DNA of 64,000 nucleotides from Methylocystaceae bacterium. GTDB taxonomy: Bacteria > Pseudomonadota > Alphaproteobacteria > Rhizobiales > Beijerinckiaceae. The DNA lies in the NCBI GenBank assembly GCA_009773555.1, contig WSXZ01000013.1:44345-108344 (forward strand). Direction: 5' to 3'. The translations under genes were made by a program, and so were the position numbers. This document shows positions 46,850 to 54,187 of this stretch, in pieces (position 1 is the first letter of the stretch; every line of letters begins with the position of its first letter). The notes under the pieces were generated by a model. That model was not told the DNA's origin, did not search any database, and worked only from the letters and a program-made list of their open reading frames with translations.

Positions 46850-47218
46850 TCAGCGTTCCACGCGAAAGTTCAGCCTGCCTTGCGTCAGGTGGCCGTCAAG
46901 GCTCAGTATTTGCCACTCGAGCGTATACGCGCCCGACCGCAAGTCCGGCGCTCTCGCTTTTAGGCCCTCTGATGCCGGACTCGTTTCGAGAGGCTGAACG
47001 ACGCTTGGATCTGCGGCCTTGAGAAGCGTGAGACGCGAAAGCTTCGAGTCAATGCGGCTATTAAACCGAAGTTGAATGACGACTTCTCCGCTTGGAACTG
47101 TCGCGCCATCCTGAGGCGAAGCCGAAATGAGAGCCGCATGTGCGAGACAGGGAACGCGCACAAGCGTGAACGCCAGGATAAGCGACAGAAGAAAGGGTAA
47201 TTTTTTCCGTGGGATCAT
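46850..47218 (-). CDS. copC: Periplasmic copper-binding protein CopC
   Basis: This 122-residue protein has a Sec signal ending in HA and then ALISASPQDGATV, so the mature start carries the copper-binding His. The Asp-His pair is in LSLDGHLTQGRLNFRV. It binds Cu(II) and hands it to CopD. The pair is of special interest if the host is a methanotroph, where copper supply sets methane oxidation. Confidence 0.92.
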   Translation of the reverse strand: MIPRKKLPFLLSLILAFTLVRVPCLAHAALISASPQDGATVPSGEVVIQLRFNSRIDSKLSRLTLLKAADPSVVQPLETSPASEGLKARAPDLRSGAYTLEWQILSLDGHLTQGRLNFRVER

Positions 47219-47736
47219 CGTGGGTCCTAAGTGAAAACCAGCGACGTTCGGCCGTTAATCGTCATTGCATTTAAGTCACGCGCGTATAGCGGCAAGTGGA
47301 GCATCGCCGATGTTTGTTGCGCTTTCTTTTCGAGCATTGCCGCCGAACGCGCCTGCGCCACCCTGCAAATCGTTCGCCCCGTTCGCTCTCGCTTTTTTTG
47401 CATTGACGCGGGCCTTTGTCGTCGCCGTAGAGCAGGCTCGCAACCGAAGCCCAATGCGCGAGGCCCTGATCGGCTTCAGCGCCGCAGCCCTCATGCGCAA
47501 AGCGCCTAACGCTCGTTGGACGACGACAGGAAAGTGCGCGCGGCTCTTGTCGATCTCAATGGGCGAACCAGTTCAGAAGCAGGTTGATGCAAGCAACGAG
47601 AGCGCCTGTTTGGCGGCGCATGGTACAGACGCCGGCCAACGCCCGTCCTTCTTGACGACGCATGGACGCTGGCTCGACGAGCGGCGAGAAATCTTGAAAT
47701 ATTCTACAACCGCAAAGACAGCTTCAGGAGGGCGTT
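47219..47736. other. Intergenic region, copCD promoter
   Basis: About 520 bp between copC and the divergent SDR gene. Both strands carry open but low-quality frames with no family signal. The copCD promoter must lie here; no clear CueR- or CopY-like dyad was seen. Confidence 0.4.
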
Positions 47737-48537
47737 ATGGATCAAAATTCCGGCGGCCGTCCGCTTGCCGTCGTCACCGGCGCTTCAGTCGGCATCGGCT
47801 TCGAACTGGCGCAAGTTTGCGCCGCCAATAACTTCGATGTCGCGATCGCATCCAACAAGGCGCGCATATATGACGCTGTTGCAAATCTCGAAGCGCGAGG
47901 CGCTAACGTCGTCGCGGTTGAAGCTGATCTTTCGACGATCGAAGGCGTCGATCGGCTTTATGCCGCAGCTCAGCAATTCGGCCGGCCCGTTGACGTCCTC
48001 ATCGCGAACGCGGGCATTGGACTGGGCAACGCCTTCCTCGATCAAGACTTTCAAAAGGTGCGTGATGTCATCGACACCAACATCACCGGAACAGTCTATG
48101 CGATCCAAAAATTTGGCCGCGACATGCGAAACCGAAACTCTGGACGCATTCTCATCGTTGGCTCGATCGCCGGCATGGTGCCGGGAACCTTCCAGGCCGT
48201 TTACAACGGGACCAAAGCGTTTCTCGACAATTTCGCTTTCGCGCTGAGGAACGAACTGAAGGACACCACCGTTACGGTTTCCTTGCTCATGCCGGGCGCG
48301 ACGCAGACGGACTTTTTCCGCCGCGCCGACATGCTGGATACGCGCGTCGGCCGGGCCAGCAAGGCGAGTGCGGCTGACGTCGCGCGTGAGGGTTTCGACG
48401 CGATGATGCAGGGCCGGGCGAAAGTCGTCAGCGGATGGCGGAACAAGATTTCCGCCACGTTCATACAAGCTCTGCCCGCGACCTTCCTCGCCAAACAGCA
48501 TCGCAGGATGGCCAAGCCGGGCTCTGCGCAGCGCTAG
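47737..48537 (+). CDS. Short-chain dehydrogenase/reductase
   Basis: This 266-residue classical SDR has the cofactor motif VTGASVGIGFELA, NAG in VLIANAGIGLG, the catalytic Ser in VGSIAGMVPG and YxxxK in YNGTKAFLD. The ATG has AGGAGGG before it. It would reduce a ketone or oxidise an alcohol; substrate unknown. It is near, but on the other strand from, the PKS-export cluster. Confidence 0.9.
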   Translation: MDQNSGGRPLAVVTGASVGIGFELAQVCAANNFDVAIASNKARIYDAVANLEARGANVVAVEADLSTIEGVDRLYAAAQQFGRPVDVLIANAGIGLGNAFLDQDFQKVRDVIDTNITGTVYAIQKFGRDMRNRNSGRILIVGSIAGMVPGTFQAVYNGTKAFLDNFAFALRNELKDTTVTVSLLMPGATQTDFFRRADMLDTRVGRASKASAADVAREGFDAMMQGRAKVVSGWRNKISATFIQALPATFLAKQHRRMAKPGSAQR

Positions 48538-48781
48538 TGGCTCGCGTCATCGATTTTGATGGCAAGTCCTGAGTCTCTGTCTGTGCACAAAAGCGATCAA
48601 GGTGTTTCGCGGCCGGGAAAGAGATCGTCGTCAAAACGACGTTGCGCTGCTGAGCGCGGAGGCGCGCGAGCAGCTTGCGTAATTGATCCGCTCGGCAAGC
48701 GTTCGGCGCGCTTGTTGAAGAACGAGCGCATCCTTTGGAAGGGGATGTCTTGCTGACAAACGTTTCTGAGTGGTAGGCGAG

Positions 48782-48979
48782 ATGGTCGTACCGATCTTTC
48801 CCTTCGGCGATTCCCCGATCTGGTTCAAGCTCCTGATCGTCGCCATCTGCCTTTACTTCCTGGGTCAATCCCTGCGCAGCGAAGGCCTTCACAAGATCGG
48901 GAGTTTCGTGCGTTCGGGGGGGATCATCGCTTTCATTCTATCGGGGCTCGCCTTGCTTTTTTCGCTCATCCCCTTTTGA
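48782..48979 (+). CDS. Small two-span membrane protein
   Basis: This 65-residue protein begins VVPIFPFGDSPIWFK, with membrane helices around residues 16-33 and 42-62. GGCGAG lies just before the ATG. No family known to me. Its last 42 bp overlap the convergent small gene. Confidence 0.5.
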   Translation: MVVPIFPFGDSPIWFKLLIVAICLYFLGQSLRSEGLHKIGSFVRSGGIIAFILSGLALLFSLIPF

Positions 48980-49177
48980 GCTGCGCTGCGCGAACAATCC
49001 GGCCAGCAAACCGATAAAGGCTCCCACTGGCCCGGTGACGAAGGCAGATGTCATCACGATCTCGAGATCCTTGTCGTGCACGTTGCCAGAGAAAAGCGAG
49101 ACGAGGGCTCCTCCCAGGGCCGCTCCAGCAGCATAGCCGGCCAGCAGGCCTAATAGGGCGAAGAAGACTCTACGCAT
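48938..49177 (-). CDS. Small Gly/Ala-rich membrane protein
   Basis: This 79-residue protein has a helix FFALLGLLAGYAAGAALGGALV, a polar loop FSGNVHDKDLEIVM, a second helix FVTGPVGAFIGLLAGLFA and a charged tail. The layout resembles a widespread hypothetical of Rhizobiales. Function unknown. Overlaps the end of its convergent neighbour. Confidence 0.6.
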   Translation of the reverse strand: MRRVFFALLGLLAGYAAGAALGGALVSLFSGNVHDKDLEIVMTSAFVTGPVGAFIGLLAGLFAQRSSKGDERKKQGEPR

Positions 49178-49388
49178 TTGGCTTTCTCCTCTGGCCTGTG
49201 TTCGGCCGAGCAGGACTTTGTGCGATTTGGCTGACGTTCCTGCCAGAAAACGAAGGTCCGGACGGCATTCATCTGTTTAATTTGCAATGCTGGTCTCCGG
49301 CGCGACCGATCTACGCTTTGCCGACGAGAGTGGATCAGACCGCATTTCGGCGCGTCCTGATACTGGCGGCTTTGGTGCGACCGAACCG

Positions 49389-50057
49389 TTATGTGATGAC
49401 CCCATCCTCGAGGTTGATGATGCGATCGGCGATATCCAGAATTCTATAATCGTGGGTGACGATCAAAATCGTCGTTCCATTCTGCTTGGCGAGGCTTCTC
49501 AAGATCTCGACTGCCTCATGGCCGCTATTCTTGTCGAGAGACGCGGTTGGCTCATCTGCGAGCACGATCTTCGGCCTGGAAACCAAGGCGCGCGCGATCG
49601 AAACGCGCTGGCGCTGTCCGCCAGAAAGCTGCTGGGGCCGATACTCCAGACGCTCCTCTAGTCCGACCTGAGTCAGAATTTGACGCGCGAGCCCGACCCG
49701 TTCCTTTTCTGAAAAGAAATCATGCAGCTCAAGCGCCATGCAGACGTTCTCTGTGGCGGTCAGCGAGAGGAAGAGATTGTGCTGCTGGAAAATATACCCT
49801 GTCTGCCGCCGCACCGCGATCCGCGTGCTGGTTTCGCTGCGCACCAGTTGTTCGCCGAGTACGACGACGCTTCCGGAGGTCGCGAGCCGCAGTCCTCCCA
49901 GGATGGTCAACAGCGTCGTTTTTCCGGAGCCAGAGGGCCCGGTGAGAATAACGATTTCGCCGGTTTCGATAGAAAGATGAATGTTTGTCAGGACCTGACG
50001 GCGCAACTCGCCTTGTCCGAAAGCGAAATTCAAACCCTTTACGTCGATCATGCTCAT
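49389..50057 (-). CDS. devA: ABC exporter ATPase, DevA-like
   Basis: This 222-residue ATPase has Walker A GPSGSGKTTLL, Q loop FQQHNLF, signature LSGGQRQRVSIARAL, Walker B IVLADEPTASLD and an H loop VTHDYRI. It powers the DevC permease. Its ATG overlaps the devC stop by four bases; the open frame upstream is just devC read in another frame. In cyanobacteria DevBCA exports heterocyst glycolipids. Confidence 0.9.
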   Translation of the reverse strand: MSMIDVKGLNFAFGQGELRRQVLTNIHLSIETGEIVILTGPSGSGKTTLLTILGGLRLATSGSVVVLGEQLVRSETSTRIAVRRQTGYIFQQHNLFLSLTATENVCMALELHDFFSEKERVGLARQILTQVGLEERLEYRPQQLSGGQRQRVSIARALVSRPKIVLADEPTASLDKNSGHEAVEILRSLAKQNGTTILIVTHDYRILDIADRIINLEDGVIT

Positions 50058-51198
50058 GAGAACATGTCCGCCGGATCCGTCGACTTCAATTTGCGTATCG
50101 CCAGCAAGCCAGCCAGCGCGCACATTGTCAGAATAAAAAAGAAGACGCTGGCGATACGCCCGATGGTCATGGGGAACGGGATAAAAATAGAACGTTCCGC
50201 TACTTGATAGAGCAGCGTGGACAGCGCCATGCCCGGCAGAAATCCGAATACCGCCAGATAGATGGAGGAAGCAAAGACAATGTTTCGTAGATAAGATTGG
50301 CTGTATCCCATCGCTACCAGCGTGGCGTATTGGGGAATGTTGTTTCCAATATCCGTGAACAAGATCTGATAGACGATCACCATGCCAACGATCAGGCCCA
50401 TGAGCGTGCCGAAACCGAAAATGAAGCCGAGCGGCGCCGAATTCTCCCAATAGGCTTGCTCGAAGCGGACGAGCTCTTCATAGGTTAAGACCTGCACCTC
50501 CTGCCCGACGAGTCGCAGGAGCGCGGCTTGCGCCGCGGCGATGTCGGCGCCCGGCGCCAGCAGGACGAAGCCGATATCAATCTGATCGAGGGATCGCGAA
50601 GGAAAAACGCGATGAAAGTTGAGATCGCTCATCACGACATTGCCGTCGGCGGCGAAAGTGGTGCCCATATTGAAGGTGCCGACGAGCTTGACTTTGCGAC
50701 CGTTTATTTCGGTGATGTCGCGCCCGGAGGCGATCAAGTCTTTTATCGGACCAAACTCCGGGCGTGAGGTCACGTCGAATAGCGCCCTATCCTGCCGCTG
50801 CAGCTCGGACCTGAACGTCGCAAATTCGTCGATCTGAATGAGTTCGGCTGTGGGATCGTACCCATAAATCATCAGCGTCCGCTGGATATGGGTGTCCATA
50901 TTCTTGAATTGTCCGAGCGACATGTAGAGGGGCGCGACTTGCCGCACCGCCGGAAGTCCCAAGGCGCGCATCAGGATGCTTCGTTCGAAGGAGACCGGGC
51001 GCCAGAGGGCTTCGGTCTGCTTGTGCAGCAGAAACAGCTGGCCCTGCATCTTCAGCGGCGCGGAAGACGCGCTGGTGTAAAGCGAATCTCGAAAACCAAG
51101 TTGCATGAACACGAGGACGCAGGCGAACAGCACGCCCAAAGTGGCGGCAAGCAGTTTGGGCGGCGAGCGGCGAAGAAGACCGGGCTTAGGCCGGTCAT
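50054..51198 (-). pseudogene. devC: ABC exporter permease, DevC-like, start frameshift
   Basis: This protein of about 381 residues belongs to the MacB/FtsX-like permease group. Most of it is one frame (VLFACVLVFMQLGFRDSLYTSASSAP at the start, FGTLMGLIVGMVIVYQILFTDIGNN near the end), with four membrane segments and a large periplasmic domain. The natural ATG at 51198 overlaps the devB stop (ATGA), but it is in another frame. One added base near 51186 would join M-T-G-L to K-P-G-L-L-R-R-S. The only in-frame start is a weak TTG at 51139. Confidence 0.85.
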
Positions 51199-52211
51199 CG
51201 CTCTATGCGCACCTGAACCTGACGGAAAAGCTGGTGCCGAAGCTGTTCGATCCCCGGGCGCTCTAATGTCAATCGCACCTCGACGATCTTATTGTCCCGA
51301 TCTGCGAGCGGATCAGTGTCGTTGACCCGATTTTTGCGCACGAGAAAAGCAATCTCGCGCACCTTTGCCTGGTACGGCGCGCTGACCTCCGGAAGCTTCA
51401 CAATCGCCTTCTGGCCGACTCTCACGCGCGGAATGTCCGTCTCGTAGACTTCGGCGACGACGTCAAGTTCGTTGAGATTCGCAATGTCGGCCACACCGTC
51501 GGGACCGATGCGCTCGCCGGGGCGCGCATTGATCTTGATGACGACGCCGTCGATTGGCGCGGTCGACACCGCCTGGGACAGCTGCGCCTGTTTGAGTTCC
51601 AGATTGGCCTCGCTCTGCTGAATGCTCGCGGTCGCGACGTCGACATCCGCCTTGGCCTTTTTCAGGCGCAACTCGACGCCATCAACCACTGAGAGCGTGG
51701 CGGAGCCGGACTTGTACAAGCTCTTCTTGCGCTCGGCGTCCCGCTGGGCGCTCTCGAACTCGGCCTCAGCTGCAAGGAGACGCGCCTTAGCGGCGCTAAT
51801 TTCCGCCGCGGCGAGCGCCACTTCCGCTCGGCGACGACGCCAGTCAGAGAGCACCGCGATCCGGGTCCCCGCCTTGATGGATTGGCCTTCCCGGACCAGT
51901 ATCTCGCCGACGATACCACCGGTTACGGCGGCCTCGTTCGAGACACGGATGAGTCGAGAGCGAGGTTCGATCCGGCCGAGAGCGCCGACGCCAGGAAAAT
52001 TCAGCGTCCGCGGCGTCTCCTTCAGTTGTTTGGTCGCCGCTTCGTCCCCCACAAAATACTCTGCGCGGACGAAAAGCGCCACGCCGATGGCCAGCGCTGT
52101 GATCAGAACCCCTTGCAGGATTGATCGTATCGGAGTGCGCTTTTCCGGCGGACGGCCCGCCCGGCGCGCTCCCGCGCCCTCCGATACGCCGACTGCAAAT
52201 CCGTGAGTCAT
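51195..52211 (-). CDS. devB: ABC exporter periplasmic adaptor, DevB-like
   Basis: This 338-residue HlyD-type protein has one N-terminal membrane segment, a lipoyl half (AAVTGGIVGEILVREGQSIKAGTRIAVLSD), a long coiled coil (residues ~125-215), and VSTAPIDGVVIKINARPGERIG and a beta barrel. It links DevAC to a TolC-like channel. The ATG at 52211 overlaps the DUF2147 stop by four bases. No outer-membrane channel gene is adjacent. Confidence 0.9.
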   Translation of the reverse strand: MTHGFAVGVSEGAGARRAGRPPEKRTPIRSILQGVLITALAIGVALFVRAEYFVGDEAATKQLKETPRTLNFPGVGALGRIEPRSRLIRVSNEAAVTGGIVGEILVREGQSIKAGTRIAVLSDWRRRRAEVALAAAEISAAKARLLAAEAEFESAQRDAERKKSLYKSGSATLSVVDGVELRLKKAKADVDVATASIQQSEANLELKQAQLSQAVSTAPIDGVVIKINARPGERIGPDGVADIANLNELDVVAEVYETDIPRVRVGQKAIVKLPEVSAPYQAKVREIAFLVRKNRVNDTDPLADRDNKIVEVRLTLERPGIEQLRHQLFRQVQVRIER

Positions 52212-52624
52212 TTTACCCGCCGCCATAATTCCGATTGACATAGTATCGAGAGACACGCGGTCAATTTCAACATCCCGTTCGGCTGCACCTGCAAAGAGCC
52301 CGTGTAGCTCTTGCCCTCCTCGGGATCGTAAACGCGCCCCCCGGTCCAAGCGCCATTTTCCGGCTTGAAATGGGTGAGGACCTGAACGCCGACCACCGGA
52401 CGAGAACGCAGCTTCGGGTCAGGATTGTGCGAATCGCGCGCCGCGTCTCCTGCAGGGTTCGCGAAGACATGCGCGACCGTCCCGCACATATTGCCGCCGC
52501 AAGGCGCGATGCGCACATGCGCCTTTCCGCCCTCGGTCAGCCATACGCCCTGGATATCATTATCCGCGCGCGCGACGCCGCATGAGGCGAAAATGCCCAG
52601 AAGAGCGAGCGACGCTAAGCGCAT
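52208..52624 (-). CDS. DUF2147 secreted protein
   Basis: This 138-residue protein has a Sec signal (LASLALLGIFASCGVARA) and then the DUF2147 domain: IQGVWLTEGGKAHVRIAPCGGNMCG and a C-terminal SILCQSELWRR. It is a periplasmic lipocalin-like fold. It is the first gene of the DUF2147-devB-devC-devA operon with ATGA overlaps, and could shuttle or guard the exported lipid; that role is inference. Confidence 0.88.
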   Translation of the reverse strand: MRLASLALLGIFASCGVARADNDIQGVWLTEGGKAHVRIAPCGGNMCGTVAHVFANPAGDAARDSHNPDPKLRSRPVVGVQVLTHFKPENGAWTGGRVYDPEEGKSYTGSLQVQPNGMLKLTACLSILCQSELWRRVK

Positions 52625-52790
52625 CCCGCATTTCCTTTAAGTGGATTAGCCTTCTTCATGAGATGGACTCGTGACACATCAGCCGCCCTCAGGCTCTCGG
52701 GATTCGGATTTCGGCAGGCCGAATTTGAAATTCGGCGGTCGCCAGAAGGCCTATCAAGGCCCTGCCCGAACCTCGACGGCGCGTTCACCA

Positions 52791-53873
52791 TCATTGGGGC
52801 GCGGTGAGAGCGGGCGACGCCTCGAGCTTGCGCAACTCCTGACGGCGATATTCGCTGGGCGTGATCCCGCAGGCGACCTTGAAGGCGCGGTTGAAAGGAC
52901 CCAGGGAGGAAAAGCCGGCGTCAAGCGCAATGGTTAGGATCGGGACTTGACGCTGGTCTGGATCCTCCAAAGCCCGCTTAGCGTCCTCGATCCGATAGCC
53001 GTTCAGATAGGCGTTAAAGTTACGGTAGCCGAGATGCTGGTTGATCAGCCGCCGCAATCGATACTCCTGAACGTTCATTTTTTGTGCGAGCGCGGCGATG
53101 ACCAGGCCGTCCTCGCGATAGACGCGCTCCTGCGTCATCAGCTGATCGAGACGGGCCGCAAGTCTTGTGTAATCCGCGTCGGGCGCGGAAGCTGCGTCGG
53201 TCGTAGGCCGTCGCCGCGCAAAGGCGCCGAACTCGCCGATGCGCAGGAGGTCATAGGAAAGGAGCACCACGAGCAGGGCGATCCCCGCTATGTTGACGAC
53301 GACCCAGGGTCGAAGACCCGGCGTCCAACCGTAAATGCTGTCGGCGATCGTCACCGCAAAGGCGTACGCCGCGATGGAGCCGACGAAAATTGGCCGGGCG
53401 CGGCGTCGCGCCTCCACCAGATCGTCCGCCCGCCGCCCCCAAACCCTCCGCAAGGCGTCGCCCGCAAAGGCGAAAGCGCTGATCTGGCAAATCAGAAAGC
53501 TCGCGTCCGACCAGAGTTCGCCAAAACCTGGAAACACGAATTCATGCAGGATCGTTAGTGTGACGACGAAGCATGCGACGCCGTATTCGCGCCAGCCGGG
53601 CCTGAAGTCGTCATCATACCACGCGCGGGAAAACATCCAGAAGAGCGGCATAGCGGCGGCGGCCAGCGGGAATGCCGCAAACCGCAGGAAGGAGAGTTCG
53701 CCCAAATCGCCGGGGAACGAAGCCGCGAGATAAGCGATGACGGAGGCGATGAAGGCGATCCCGTATCCGACGGCCGGCGTTTGGCGGAATTCACGGACGA
53801 AAGCCGAAAGAACGACCAAGAGTCCGCCTATGGCGACGCCGCGGAAGAAGATATCCAGTTCCGCCAAGGTCAT
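52791..53873 (-). CDS. AraC-family regulator with membrane domain
   Basis: This 360-residue protein has about seven hydrophobic segments in residues 1-230 and a C-terminal AraC HTH (LVIAALAQKMNVQEYRLRRLINQHLGYRNFNAYLNGYRIEDAKRAL, ILTIALDAGFSSLGPFNRAFK). Such proteins sense at the membrane and bind DNA directly. The ATG at 53873 is chosen over an in-frame TTG 20 codons upstream. It lies between the kinase-aminotransferase gene and the exporter operon, so it may control both. Confidence 0.88.
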   Translation of the reverse strand: MTLAELDIFFRGVAIGGLLVVLSAFVREFRQTPAVGYGIAFIASVIAYLAASFPGDLGELSFLRFAAFPLAAAAMPLFWMFSRAWYDDDFRPGWREYGVACFVVTLTILHEFVFPGFGELWSDASFLICQISAFAFAGDALRRVWGRRADDLVEARRRARPIFVGSIAAYAFAVTIADSIYGWTPGLRPWVVVNIAGIALLVVLLSYDLLRIGEFGAFARRRPTTDAASAPDADYTRLAARLDQLMTQERVYREDGLVIAALAQKMNVQEYRLRRLINQHLGYRNFNAYLNGYRIEDAKRALEDPDQRQVPILTIALDAGFSSLGPFNRAFKVACGITPSEYRRQELRKLEASPALTAPQ

Positions 53874-53933
53874 GCGCAGCGTATCCCTCGCTATGATTTC
53901 AGCAAGAGACACAAAAATTTCACGCGGAAGCAA

Positions 53934-54187
53934 CCCTTCGAGCGCCTGAGCGCGCGCTTTCCTGGTCGCCGTCAGCGTTCTCTAAGAACCCCTGTCGCAA
54001 AAATTGTAGTCCATCCCTTTGACTGCTGCGGCCAAGCGCAACGCCATCCGCGCGGCGCGTCGAACTCGGATGCGCCCGTCGGGCAAGGCGGAACGCCTCC
54101 GGGCTGGCGGCGAGCCTGTCGACAGGCGACCTCGTGCGCCTGCGCGGCCAAGCCGGATTCGTCCCTACGCCAACAATATTCGGTCAA
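53934..54187. other. Intergenic region upstream of AraC-type gene
   Basis: About 250 bp with no gene. The AraC-type gene's promoter should be here. No clear hairpin followed by a T tract was seen after the aminotransferase gene. Confidence 0.4.

Noticed and set aside
47265..47831. A 188-codon plus-strand frame before the SDR
   Set aside because: It overlaps the SDR start in another frame and has no motif or ribosome site.
47737..48537. SDR as a member of the PKS-export system
   Set aside because: It is on the opposite strand, beyond the small membrane genes, and has only generic SDR motifs.
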